From positions 186,001 through 250,000 of the forward strand of contig NZ_JBKEIT010000003.1 of the NCBI RefSeq assembly GCF_046365375.1: DNA of 64,000 nucleotides, written 5' to 3'. Below the pieces are notes generated by a model. That model saw only the letters and a program-made list of their open reading frames with translations. It searched no databases and was not told where the DNA came from. The stretch's first letter is position 1. Each line of letters begins with the position of its first letter. This DNA is from Butyricimonas muris (GTDB taxonomy: Bacteria; Bacteroidota; Bacteroidia; Bacteroidales; Marinifilaceae). The translations under genes and the position numbers were made by a program. Shown one piece after another: positions 35,530 through 44,769 of this stretch.

Positions 35530-36005
35530 AATCGTTGATTTTATTTATTGTACGGTGCAAAGGTACAAATAAAATCCCATACGATAAATTATAAATGCGA
35601 TTATTGTAGAAAAGTTACGCAATGTAAACACAAAATCGGCAAGCGGTCGTTTATTTGGCCTGTAAATTAACCGTCTGATTATCTATAGAAAGTGTTGGCA
35701 GATTTGAAGGTGGTAAACGAATGTGGTTTATGCAGCCGGAGAAGCTAATTATCTAATGCCATTTGTACCATTGCGTGATTTATTTACGATGGCTAAATAG
35801 TGGTACTAAAATGGTGCTAAATTATAGAAACCTTCTTCAATTACCATTTTAAAATACATTGAATTAATATATTATAAAATTATGTATCTTGTGTGCCACG
35901 AATATTCTAAAAGATTTCTTACAAAAGCACTTTTTTCCAAGAAAAAATGAATATTCCTGTCACATGATTTGAGGGGTGGTGGTGTTATAGTAGAAAATAG
36001 TGATT
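35530..36005. other. Intergenic boundary of the defence island, with sigma-factor relic
   Basis: These 476 AT-rich bases contain the minus-strand promoter at 35558. At 35893-35915 there is a 23-base segment matching the sigma gene at 26717-26739 in 20 of 23 positions. In frame it encodes Ala-Thr-Asn-Ile-Leu-Lys-Asp, the same peptide as in sigma region 2. No complete gene is present. Confidence 0.45.
35558..35565 (-). promoter_or_regulatory. Promoter -7 element of the five-gene defence operon
   Basis: TACCTTTG on the minus strand matches TAnnTTTG exactly, 29 bases before the ATG at 35529. No other promoter is evident within the operon, so all five genes are probably transcribed from here. Confidence 0.6.
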
Positions 36006-37211
36006 ATGGAAGATGAGATTTTTAAAATTATTGCGGCGGAGATGGCGGGAGAGAAGGTGACAGAAGAGGAGAGAGGAAAGGTGGAGAGGTGGCGGGTAGA
36101 GAAGGAGGAGAACGAGAGGGTGTATAGGATGGTGGTGGGAGAGTTGGGAGAGGTGGTGAGGTTGGTGAAGGCGAAGGGAGGATTGGATGAGAAAGGGGCG
36201 TATGTGAGGTTGGAAGAGGAGATGCGGAGGAGAATAGTAGAAAGGAGTGGGAAAAGAGAAAGTGGAAGAGGGAAAGCGAGAAGGATGGTGTGGTGGAGAT
36301 ACGGGGCGAGTGTGGCTGGGGTGTTGTTGATGTTGGGAGTCGGGATGATGATGTGGATGAAGTCAGGAGGAGATGGAGAAAAGGTGACGGAGGAGCGGAT
36401 TGTGCCGGGAAGTGGGCAGGTGATGTTGACATTAGGGCGGGGTGAGGTGGTGCCGTTGAAACGGGACACGAATGAGCTGATCGTGGCGGATACGGCATTA
36501 CGGATTATGAATGAACGGAATACGCTGGTGTACACGAAGGTTGAAAGCAAGGGGAAAGCGGAGGATGTGGTGTACAACACGTTGACGGTTCCGGTAAGTG
36601 GGGAATATTGTCTTGTTTTGGCGGACGGGACAAAGGTGTTTTTGAATTCCGGTTCAGAGATTCGTTATCCGGCGATGTTTAGAGGAAAGCGACGGGAGGT
36701 TTTTCTGAAAGGCGAAGCGTGGTTTGAAGTGGTGAAAGACAGTACACGGGGATTTTGGGTACACGCGGGAGAAATGAATGTAAAAGTGTTGGGAACTTCT
36801 TTTAACGTGAAAGCCTACGAGAAATTGGGAACTGTGGCAACGACTCTTGTTGAAGGGTGCGTGGAGATTGTATGTGAAGGGAAAAACTTTCGAATTGTGC
36901 CGGGAGAGCAGTTCGTGTATGATAAAGATAGTAGGGAGTCGGACGTGAGGGAAGTGGATACTGAATTATATACTTCATGGAAAGATGGGTATTATAAGTT
37001 CCGGCAGGCGGCTTTGGAAGAGATTATGACGACACTTTCGGTGTGGTACGGGTTGAACGTGTTTTATCAGAATGAGGATGCGAAGCACATAGAGTTCACT
37101 GGAAAAGTGAAACGGTACGAGGATGTCCGGAACTTGCTGAATAAGTTCGAGCAAACGGAAAATGTGGTGTTTGATATAAAAGGAAACAACGTTGTTATTA
37201 GAGTAAAATAA
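36006..37211 (+). CDS. FecR-family anti-sigma factor / transmembrane regulator
   Basis: A 401-residue inner-membrane protein. The N-terminal cytoplasmic part (about 1-95) should bind the sigma factor. One membrane helix (about 98-118) is followed by the periplasmic FecR domain (ADGTKVFLNSGSEIRYPAMF, VLGTSFNVKAY) and a C-terminal DUF4974-type domain (WYGLNVFYQNEDAKHIEFTGK). It relays a signal from the SusC-like receptor to the sigma factor. The first 400 bases are extremely G-rich and C-poor, with AGG/AGA arginine codons unlike the rest of the gene. The ATG at 36006 is used. The nearest sigma gene is 8.8 kb upstream. Confidence 0.9.
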   Translation: MEDEIFKIIAAEMAGEKVTEEERGKVERWRVEKEENERVYRMVVGELGEVVRLVKAKGGLDEKGAYVRLEEEMRRRIVERSGKRESGRGKARRMVWWRYGASVAGVLLMLGVGMMMWMKSGGDGEKVTEERIVPGSGQVMLTLGRGEVVPLKRDTNELIVADTALRIMNERNTLVYTKVESKGKAEDVVYNTLTVPVSGEYCLVLADGTKVFLNSGSEIRYPAMFRGKRREVFLKGEAWFEVVKDSTRGFWVHAGEMNVKVLGTSFNVKAYEKLGTVATTLVEGCVEIVCEGKNFRIVPGEQFVYDKDSRESDVREVDTELYTSWKDGYYKFRQAALEEIMTTLSVWYGLNVFYQNEDAKHIEFTGKVKRYEDVRNLLNKFEQTENVVFDIKGNNVVIRVK

Positions 37212-37215
37212 AAAA

Positions 37216-37247
37216 AAGCTGTTCGCATGGACGTGGAACAGCTTTTA
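37216..37247 (+). terminator. Hairpin between FecR and SusC genes
   Basis: AAAAGCTGTTC pairs with GAACAGCTTTT around a 10-base loop. It may terminate part of the FecR transcript or set the ratio between the regulator and the outer-membrane genes. Confidence 0.55.
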
Positions 37248-37317
37248 GTTAAAGCATGGAGGCGAGAATGTGGTTATTTAGCCAACATGCAAAGTAGAAT
37301 TTTCAAAGCATAAAGGT

Positions 37318-40300
37318 ATGAAAAAAAATCGAATCGGTGCAAGATCCGGAGGAAGGATTTTTGCCCGAAAATGGATGATGATGATGAAGTTTGTATTTAT
37401 TTTTCTGATTTGTAGCTTGGTACAGGTACAGGCTGCGGTGTATTCACAGCAATCAAAAGTTTCTGTGGAATTAAAAAATGTGACGCTGGAAAAAGTTTTT
37501 CAGGAGTTGGAACGGCAAACGGGTTATAGTTTTCTCTATAATCATCGGGTAATAGAAGTGCGAGGAAAGGTGAGTGTTCAAGTGGTTGATAAAGAGTTGG
37601 GAGTTGTTCTCGACGATTTATTGACCAAATTAGGATTGGGATTTACTTTTGACGATAATCTGGTGATTATAAGGGAACAACCTCGGATATGGGGGCAAGA
37701 TTCCGTACGAAAAAGTTTGCGGATCTTGGGAAAAGTAGTTGACGAGAAAAAACTGCCGATGCCGGGGGTAACCGTAAAAGTTGTTGGATTACCCGTGGGT
37801 ACGGCAACGAACGAGAAAGGGCGATTTGCGATAGAATTGTCTTTGGTAAAAGGAACACTGGAATTTTCTTTTGTCGGTTTTAAAAAGAAAATAATAGAGT
37901 TTTCGGAGAAGACGGCTAAAGACACGCTTCGCATCGTTATGGAAGAGGATGTTCAAGCGTTGGACGAAACGGTTGTAGTGGCGTATGGCACAACCACCCG
38001 TAGAAAATCGACAGGTGCTATTTCTGTGGTAAAGGCTGATGAGATTCGTGGTATTCCTTCCGTTAGTATCGAAACTCTGCTACAAGGACGTGTGGCAGGA
38101 ATGGATATCACACAAATGTCTGGGGCTCCCGGGGGTGGTGGAACTGCGGTTACGATTCGAGGTTACAACTCTTTGGATGTAGAGCAGGGACGTCGTTTCT
38201 CGAATCCGTTGTGGGTAGTCGATGGGGTACCGTTAAATACATTTACTTCACCAATCACGGGAACCAATTTATTATCGGATTTGAATCCGGATATGATAGA
38301 GTCCATTCAGATATTGAAAGATGCATCATCGGCAGCAATTTATGGCTCGCGAGCTGCAAATGGGGTAATCATCATTACCACGAAGAAAGGGAGGAAAAAT
38401 CAAGATGCAACCTTTACCGTAAATGTATCACAAACATGGAGTATCTTGCCGGAATTGCCGACTGTAACCACGGGACGAGAAGAACGCTTGTTAAGATTAC
38501 GTTCTTTCAGAGATCGTTTTCTTGCGTACATTAATCCAGAAACAAACCGGTATACCTACCCAGTAACGCTCCGCGAGCAATATGATAACTGGTCGAAAAG
38601 AGCTATGCTTGACGGTAATTTTGATCCGACGCCTTATGATACAGGTAATGGAAATATATTTCAAGATAGTTTGAATGCTTTTTACAACAATTCGACTAAT
38701 TATTTTCCGATTTATTACGTGAAAGGAAAGGTGACGAATGCAAATATTCAGACTTATGGTGGTTCGGAAAGAATGACTTACGGTATCGGTTTGGGGTATT
38801 ATAATGAAAATGGAATCTTTCGAGGTACGGGTTTTAACCGGGTGGATTTGAATTCTTCGATGAACGTGATTCCGGTAGAACGTTTGAATGTGGATTTTCG
38901 TTTGAATGCATCATTGTCGAACCGAAAACGAGGGACTAAAACTGAGATGTTGGGATTTGCTCCCCCGATAGAAACCGTTCCGGGAGATCCGTACAAACTA
39001 TCCTCTTTGATACCGGGTGAAGGCTCTACAGCATGGAATTCTGTGTTAGATGCTTACGCGGGAACAAAAGAGAAAAACCGAGCCGTTCGTTTACGTACTA
39101 ATTTTAAATTGGGGTACGAACCAATAGACGGGTTAAATATATCGACATCACTTGCGGCAGACTATTCCATCGATCGGCGGAACTATTTTCAACCATCCTA
39201 TTTAAGCGAATCCGGTTATTCTAAAAGTATTGGGGAAACGGGAATAAATCTAATGATTTTAAATGAAAATATGCTTTCCTTCAACCGCACGATAAAAGAA
39301 GATCATAATATCGGTTTTGTTGCAGGATTTTCGTATCAATATGATCAAGTTGAATATAATGGAGGTTCTGCAGAAAATTCACCGAGTGATAAAATATACT
39401 ATGCTCCTTCCGGGATGCCCGAAATTGGAAAAGAAGTTCAAGGTAGTTATGAACGAATTATTGCATACCAACATTATCAGTCGGATATGCAGGAAAAAAC
39501 TTTGCTCTCCTATTTTGCTCGTTTGGAGTATAATTACAAAGAACGCTATTTACTATCCTTGAGTTTCCGGCGGGACGGTAGTTCCACTTTTGGGGAAAAT
39601 AATCGTTGGGGAACTTTTCCATCGATGGCTACAGGTTGGATTTTTTCAGAAGAACCTTTTATCAAGGAAAAATTGGGATGGCTCTCTTTTGGAAAATTGC
39701 GAGCTAGTTGGGGACGTTCGGGAATGCATTTTACTTCGAACTATTTAGCATTAGGAGTTATGAATGTGGGGACTACTTCTTACCGGGGCAATCCCACGAT
39801 TGAACCTGTATGGATTGACGGTTTATACAATCATAAACTTTCTTGGGAGGAAACCGATCAATATGACTTCGGTTTGGATTTGGATTTTTTTGATTATCGT
39901 TTAACTTTCTCTTTAGATTATTATTACCGTTATACGGATAAATTACTTGCTCGAATAGCTTTACCCGGATTTCACAATGGATATGACCAGCAATGGCGAA
40001 ATACGGCTGCAATTTCAAATGAAGGTATCGAATTTATGGTCAAATACGAAATATTACGTCAACCGGATTTGTATTGGAAAATTTCAGTAAACGGGGCAAG
40101 AAACTGGAATCGTTTTGAGAAATCATATGACGGAAAAGATTTTGGTGGCAGAATTATAGGAAAACCCTTAAACGGGGTATATGCTCAAAAGACGGATGGT
40201 TTTATTAATTCTCAAGATGAAATGAAGGTTTATTACAACCAACAAGGGGTGAGCTACTATTTGTCTGAGAATGAATATGCCAAATCTAGTTTTTATAAAC

Positions 40301-40878
40301 CGGGTGATTATAAATTTATTGATTTGAATGGAGATACTCAGGCTAATTTTGAAGACCATGTTTACGTGGGAAGTGCGTTACCCGAAATAAGTGGAGGTAT
40401 TGTAAATGAATTCCGTTGGAAAAATTTCGACTTAAATATGTTACTAACCTATACATTGGGCAGACATATGATGAATCCCCTTGTTAAGAGATGTCTTTCT
40501 TCTGATTTATATTTTCAAGCGTTAGTCGTTGATTTGAATAAAATAAGTTTTTGGGAAAAGCCGGGGGATAATCCTGATTACCCGAAGTTTCAGTATGATC
40601 ACAATAACGGTTTGTGGACTATGGTTGATCGGGATGTGGAAAAAGTCAATTATATGAAATTGAGAACGTTGACGCTGGGATATAGTCTTTCAAAAAAATG
40701 GAGTAAAAAAATCGGAATGGAAGAATTAAGAATATTCGTGAGTGGCGAAAATTTGTTGACATGGACGAATTACTCGGGAATGGATCCGGAAACCGTAAGT
40801 ATCACAACTGGGGAGGACATGCAGGAGAATTACCCTTTGGCTAGAAAATATACGCTGGGTTTAACTTTAAAATTTTAA
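37318..40878 (+). CDS. SusC/RagA-family TonB-linked outer membrane receptor with STN domain
   Basis: A 1186-residue outer-membrane protein. After a signal peptide come an STN/secretin-like domain (about 50-120, VTLEKVFQELERQTGYSF) that contacts FecR, a carboxypeptidase-like beta domain (about 135-215), a TonB-dependent plug (VVVAYGTTTRRKSTGAISVV, then GAPGGGGTAVTIRG and NPLWVVDGVPL), and a 22-strand barrel ending in LGLTLKF. With SusD it imports a large ligand such as a glycan or peptide. The STN domain ties it to sigma/FecR control. The ligand is not visible from sequence. Confidence 0.93.
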   Translation: MKKNRIGARSGGRIFARKWMMMMKFVFIFLICSLVQVQAAVYSQQSKVSVELKNVTLEKVFQELERQTGYSFLYNHRVIEVRGKVSVQVVDKELGVVLDDLLTKLGLGFTFDDNLVIIREQPRIWGQDSVRKSLRILGKVVDEKKLPMPGVTVKVVGLPVGTATNEKGRFAIELSLVKGTLEFSFVGFKKKIIEFSEKTAKDTLRIVMEEDVQALDETVVVAYGTTTRRKSTGAISVVKADEIRGIPSVSIETLLQGRVAGMDITQMSGAPGGGGTAVTIRGYNSLDVEQGRRFSNPLWVVDGVPLNTFTSPITGTNLLSDLNPDMIESIQILKDASSAAIYGSRAANGVIIITTKKGRKNQDATFTVNVSQTWSILPELPTVTTGREERLLRLRSFRDRFLAYINPETNRYTYPVTLREQYDNWSKRAMLDGNFDPTPYDTGNGNIFQDSLNAFYNNSTNYFPIYYVKGKVTNANIQTYGGSERMTYGIGLGYYNENGIFRGTGFNRVDLNSSMNVIPVERLNVDFRLNASLSNRKRGTKTEMLGFAPPIETVPGDPYKLSSLIPGEGSTAWNSVLDAYAGTKEKNRAVRLRTNFKLGYEPIDGLNISTSLAADYSIDRRNYFQPSYLSESGYSKSIGETGINLMILNENMLSFNRTIKEDHNIGFVAGFSYQYDQVEYNGGSAENSPSDKIYYAPSGMPEIGKEVQGSYERIIAYQHYQSDMQEKTLLSYFARLEYNYKERYLLSLSFRRDGSSTFGENNRWGTFPSMATGWIFSEEPFIKEKLGWLSFGKLRASWGRSGMHFTSNYLALGVMNVGTTSYRGNPTIEPVWIDGLYNHKLSWEETDQYDFGLDLDFFDYRLTFSLDYYYRYTDKLLARIALPGFHNGYDQQWRNTAAISNEGIEFMVKYEILRQPDLYWKISVNGARNWNRFEKSYDGKDFGGRIIGKPLNGVYAQKTDGFINSQDEMKVYYNQQGVSYYLSENEYAKSSFYKPGDYKFIDLNGDTQANFEDHVYVGSALPEISGGIVNEFRWKNFDLNMLLTYTLGRHMMNPLVKRCLSSDLYFQALVVDLNKISFWEKPGDNPDYPKFQYDHNNGLWTMVDRDVEKVNYMKLRTLTLGYSLSKKWSKKIGMEELRIFVSGENLLTWTNYSGMDPETVSITTGEDMQENYPLARKYTLGLTLKF

Positions 40879-40881
40879 ATA

Positions 40882-42453
40882 ATGAAAATTTATTATATTC
40901 TGTTAGCACTTTTAGCTTGTACCCTATGTGGTGCTTGCGAGGATACCTTACGAATGATCCCGGAAAACTCGGTTACGTTTGAGAACGCATTCGAGAATGA
41001 ACGGGAAATTGAAATCGGTTTACTAACCGTGGAAAGATTTGCTCGAAGAGATTTAGGAATGACAAATATCGAATGCCCGGCAATATATGGTGTATACACG
41101 GATTATCACTCTCCTAATGATAGAGCTCTTTTGTTCGAAAATGATGCAGCGTCCTATATGGGGCAATGGGGACATTTGTATAGTGTGATTGCGATGGCAA
41201 ATGTTCCGTTACCATATATTGATAAAGTAAAAATGCCACAAGAACGCCGGGATTTTTACAAAGGTCAAATCTATTTCACGAAAGCGTTAGCTTATTTCGA
41301 ACTGGGACGTCGATGGGGACGCTGTCCGATTATACTAGATGAGGTTGAATTAAAACCTGTAGAGTTTTCTTCATGGGTTAAGGTGATCGATTATGCGATT
41401 GCTCAGACTCGGATGGCTATTAAGTTATTGCCTGAATTTATAGATTTAAAAGATTACAAAGGGAATGCGATAACCTATAAATCCGTACCCTGCCGAGGGG
41501 CAGCTCAAGCTTTGCTGGCTCATTTATGTGCATGGAAAGCAGGGTGTAAATATATGGCACAACCGGATGAGGCTACTTATGATGAACAAGCGTTATGGGC
41601 TGCTGCCGATTCTGCTTGTACGGCAATAATTAATTCTCCTATTTATGAATTGGCTGAAACGCCGGAAGACGTGTGTACAAGTACCTTGGTGGGAAATGAT
41701 CGGGAGTGTATTTACGAGAACGTGTTACGCGGATTTTGGGAAGAAATGGAAAACGAAGCGCTAACTAATAATGTTTTTTGTTTCGGACGATTTTTCCAGA
41801 GTTGGCCTGTCGTTACTAACAAAGGGAAAGGTGATATCAAGAATATGAAATACCGGATATTGAATACTACGGTGCGCACAATGTATTTGAGTAGAACGGT
41901 TGGGGATACAATTATTACCGATTTGCGACGGGATGCCTACTTTTATGATTTTGAACACATGGAAGCAGATAGCATACAGATCACTGGAGGATATGCGTAC
42001 CCATGGAAATGGCGTTTGGCTAAAGTCAGTACTTCCGGTTGGAGTGTGGGAGAGTTTTCCAACTTTGACCAAAATCGTATATGGTTCCGTTTGGCGGATA
42101 TTATTCTACTACGAGCGGAGTGTCGTGTCCGGCTAGGAAATCAAAATGGGGCAATTGCTGATTTAAATTCTATCCGAGGACGTGCTAACGCGGAACTTTA
42201 TAATTCTTCCGAGTATGGAGGTGATTTGCGTTATGCTATTTACAAGGAGCGAGAAAAGGAACTAATAATGGAAGGATGGCGTTGGTATGATATAATTCGG
42301 AACGAGTATTATAAAACAGAATTATATGGAGGATTCCGGAACGTATCGATACAAGATATCATTGACGGTGTATTTTTTCAAGGTGTTGACCAAATTGAAT
42401 TTATTAATAATCCATTAGCACGTCAGAATACGTATTGGATGAAAAGAATTTAA
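40882..42453 (+). CDS. SusD/RagB-family surface lipoprotein
   Basis: A 523-residue lipoprotein with the lipobox cysteine in LCGACED (about residue 19) and SusD-type helical repeats. The C-terminal RGRANAELYNSSEYGG and KEREKELIMEGWRWYDIIRN segments are typical RagB/SusD features. It caps the SusC barrel and binds ligand on the cell surface. It begins three bases after the SusC stop. Confidence 0.92.
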   Translation: MKIYYILLALLACTLCGACEDTLRMIPENSVTFENAFENEREIEIGLLTVERFARRDLGMTNIECPAIYGVYTDYHSPNDRALLFENDAASYMGQWGHLYSVIAMANVPLPYIDKVKMPQERRDFYKGQIYFTKALAYFELGRRWGRCPIILDEVELKPVEFSSWVKVIDYAIAQTRMAIKLLPEFIDLKDYKGNAITYKSVPCRGAAQALLAHLCAWKAGCKYMAQPDEATYDEQALWAAADSACTAIINSPIYELAETPEDVCTSTLVGNDRECIYENVLRGFWEEMENEALTNNVFCFGRFFQSWPVVTNKGKGDIKNMKYRILNTTVRTMYLSRTVGDTIITDLRRDAYFYDFEHMEADSIQITGGYAYPWKWRLAKVSTSGWSVGEFSNFDQNRIWFRLADIILLRAECRVRLGNQNGAIADLNSIRGRANAELYNSSEYGGDLRYAIYKEREKELIMEGWRWYDIIRNEYYKTELYGGFRNVSIQDIIDGVFFQGVDQIEFINNPLARQNTYWMKRI

Positions 42454-42466
42454 ATATAAAATTAAA

Positions 42467-43099
42467 ATGAAAACATTACGATATATATGGATATGTGTTT
42501 GTGCTTTACCTCTGTTTATAGGTTGTGACACAAAACAAGATTGGATAGACACGGGGATGTCTTCGCCTTACCATGATTGTAGTATAATGGAATATTTACG
42601 GGGAGATAAATATAATTGGGAATTAACTGTGGCAATGATCGAGCGGGCTGGGTTGACGGATTTGTTTGAAGGAAATGATCCGGATTACAAAGAAATCACC
42701 TTTTTTGCCCCACCTAGTTATTCTGTGTTGAGATACTTGTGGGATAATGACATGGAGGTCGTGAGTGAACTCACTCCTGAGTTTTGTCGGGAAATGTTGC
42801 TAAAGCATATCGTGAAAGGGAAAATGTTGAAGTCCGCTATCGCTTATCGTGATCCGGATTATGATATCACGGATTCCAAGCAAGAGGGAGGAACGGAATT
42901 GATGTGTGTGGGCGGGAATCGTCTAAAAGCGTACGTGGATAAATCCCCTTACGGTGGAGTACCTGATGTCGGACCGGAAGTGATGTACTTATACTCCTTT
43001 TCGGCTTATGAGCATGTACCTTTAGCAACACCTGATATCCAACCTTTAAATGGAGTTGTTCACGCTTTGAATTACAATTATATACTAGGAAAAATCTAA
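42467..43099 (+). CDS. Fasciclin-domain lipoprotein
   Basis: A 210-residue lipoprotein (lipobox LFIGCDT). The mature part fits a single fasciclin (FAS1) domain, with a KEITFFAPPSYSVLRYL stretch, a LLKHIVKGKML core and a terminal NGVVHALNYNYILG. FAS1 domains mediate adhesion or bind polymer surfaces, and such genes often accompany SusC/SusD pairs in Bacteroidetes. It follows SusD by 13 bases and is probably part of the same surface complex. Confidence 0.78.
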   Translation: MKTLRYIWICVCALPLFIGCDTKQDWIDTGMSSPYHDCSIMEYLRGDKYNWELTVAMIERAGLTDLFEGNDPDYKEITFFAPPSYSVLRYLWDNDMEVVSELTPEFCREMLLKHIVKGKMLKSAIAYRDPDYDITDSKQEGGTELMCVGGNRLKAYVDKSPYGGVPDVGPEVMYLYSFSAYEHVPLATPDIQPLNGVVHALNYNYILGKI

Positions 43100-43110
43100 A
43101 ATTTTAAACT

Positions 43111-43668
43111 ATGAAAAAACTAATTATATTGACAATTATTGGTACACTAACATGGTTTACAAACGGATGCCAAGATATAACTGTTGGGTATTTATTGACA
43201 GAGAGTGCTAATTATAATCCTGATACATTGGTAATCAAAAGTGAAAAATCTTTGGATATAACTGCTCCCACCTTGCAGGAAGTACCGAATCCCGAATACG
43301 AGTATTTTATAAATGAAAAACATATGACTCCTGAAGAGTTAGCCAATAAAGGAATATATCCGACAATGATAGTTGAGATGGGGGCAGGGGAAGAATATAT
43401 CAAGCAAAAATGGGGACAACCTTGGGTGAGTGCGCCGATAGAAGGTGTTGAGGGAACTTCCCAAGTCATTGTGTCTATTAAAAATATCACCTCAATACAA
43501 GGCGATCCGGGCAAATTATGGGGAGTACTTTTTGTGCGGGGAGACGGAACATTCGAGGTACCGTTGCATCACGATGTTCCCGTTGGGCGATACGTGATCT
43601 CCTTAAACTTTAAAAACGAAGGGTATTCCAAAGATATAAATGATTGCTTCACGATAATCGTGAAGTAA
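43111..43668 (+). CDS. SusD-operon lipoprotein of unknown function
   Basis: A 185-residue lipoprotein (lipobox NGCQD). The mature part is beta-rich and without recognised motifs. It begins 11 bases after the fasciclin gene and is followed by a terminator, so it is the last gene of the SusC-SusD operon. A surface ligand-binding role is inferred from context alone. Confidence 0.65.
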   Translation: MKKLIILTIIGTLTWFTNGCQDITVGYLLTESANYNPDTLVIKSEKSLDITAPTLQEVPNPEYEYFINEKHMTPEELANKGIYPTMIVEMGAGEEYIKQKWGQPWVSAPIEGVEGTSQVIVSIKNITSIQGDPGKLWGVLFVRGDGTFEVPLHHDVPVGRYVISLNFKNEGYSKDINDCFTIIVK

Positions 43669-43703
43669 CGTTGAGTGTTAAGTTTATGGTGTAAAGTTTT
43701 TGG

Positions 43704-43735
43704 GGACGGGCTGGTGTTTTGTTGTCAGTCCGTCC
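43704..43735 (+). terminator. Terminator of the SusC-SusD operon
   Basis: GGACGGGCTG pairs with CAGTCCGTCC with one G-T wobble, followed by TTTAAATT. Confidence 0.65.
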
Positions 43736-43756
43736 TTTAAATTAAAGTAGAAAAGT

Positions 43757-44461
43757 ATGAGTTTTAATTTGAATTATCTGGCAGATTACGAGTTTGCCAT
43801 TTTTGATGTTGTGGTACAATTACCCGTAAATTCGAAAGAATCGTTACGGTTTAATCAAGAGAAGAGTTGCAGAATGTATATGAGGCGTATGCTGGAACGG
43901 GAAAGTTTGCTGTTTTATAAAATAGGAGCCCGGATTGAGGAAAGTGACTGCCCGGAGGAAGCGAAAGAGGAGATTCGTAATCATTTGGAATTATTGGAGG
44001 AGTTGTTCGTGGCGGATGTAAGTAAACCGAGGGAGAGAATTGTTTTCTTACGAGGGGACAAGTTTACGGAATGGACGGATTTGAGTGTAGAGGAGCAATT
44101 ACGGGTTTGGCGGTTTGTGATAGTCCAATATAATTCAGTACGAAGGTTGAGGGAGCATTTTGGACGGGAGAGATATCTGGTGCCGGGGTATTACCGTTGG
44201 ACGGAGAGTCCGTCTTGTTTGTTGGAAATGGGGAATATTCTATGGGAAACGAAAATTGTGGTGGCGAATGGTGGTGTGAACACGAAAAAGGCCTTTCTGA
44301 ATTATTTGTGTTTGTTTTATGATGTATCATTTCCCTCGAATTATAACCGGGAGTTGTATCGAATGGAGAATCGGGAGAATCCCCACAAGTTTTGGTCGGA
44401 GACTTCAGACAAGTATCTTCAGTGGATTCAACAGCGTTTGGGAGGAAGTGAGGAAGAGTAG
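43757..44461 (+). CDS. RteC-like protein
   Basis: A 234-residue protein. The C-terminal half matches the RteC pattern: YYRWTESPSCLLEMGNILWE, then a GGVNTKKAFLNYLCLFYDV stretch, then YNRELYRMENRENPHKFW and a terminal charged helix. RteC is known as a regulator of excision of the conjugative transposon CTnDOT, but RteC-like domains are also common outside such elements. Here it is the first gene before a holin-amidase cassette and may control it. No integrase or transfer gene is nearby. Confidence 0.7.
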   Translation: MSFNLNYLADYEFAIFDVVVQLPVNSKESLRFNQEKSCRMYMRRMLERESLLFYKIGARIEESDCPEEAKEEIRNHLELLEELFVADVSKPRERIVFLRGDKFTEWTDLSVEEQLRVWRFVIVQYNSVRRLREHFGRERYLVPGYYRWTESPSCLLEMGNILWETKIVVANGGVNTKKAFLNYLCLFYDVSFPSNYNRELYRMENRENPHKFWSETSDKYLQWIQQRLGGSEEE

Positions 44462-44476
44462 TACAAGTGTTGTACT
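44460..44476. promoter_or_regulatory. 17-bp palindrome at the end of the RteC-like gene
   Basis: AGTACAA and TTGTACT flank GTG, a perfect short palindrome that overlaps the stop codon of the RteC-like gene. It could be an operator for the cassette that follows or merely part of the nearby terminator region. Confidence 0.35.
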
Positions 44477-44501
44477 TGAAAAAGTGTTAAATATGATTCG
44501 G

Positions 44502-44525
44502 AATGCTGACCAATAAGTCAGCATT
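44502..44525 (+). terminator. Terminator after the RteC-like gene
   Basis: The arms AATGCTGAC and GTCAGCATT pair perfectly around CAATAA and are followed by TTTATTTTTTG. The remaining bases up to 44769 carry no gene; they are AT-rich and may hold the promoter of the holin gene. Confidence 0.75.
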
Positions 44526-44769
44526 TTTATTTTTTGTGTTTGTGTAAAGGTTGTTTGAAAATCTTTTTATTCTTGTTATAGAATAACGTGATGTACCTAT
44601 TGGAAACCGCAATTGGTAAGGGATTTATTACTTTGTCCGTGATAAAAAAATAATCAGAAAAGGAATTATTGAATTATTCCTATTAAAAAATAATAATTGC
44701 CGTAGGGGAGTATGATGTTTTCGGGTTGATATGGTTGTAATATTGTATCAAACCAAAATATTGATTATC

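Noticed and set aside
35960..36580. 206- and 156-codon minus-strand frames opposite FecR
   Set aside because: They arise because the FecR 5' region lacks C, so the complement rarely contains stop codons; the Ser/Pro/Thr-rich translation is a shadow.
43757..44461. Conjugative transposon (RteC of a CTnDOT-like element)
   Set aside because: No integrase, excisionase, relaxase or transfer genes are in the window, so only an RteC-like protein is claimed.
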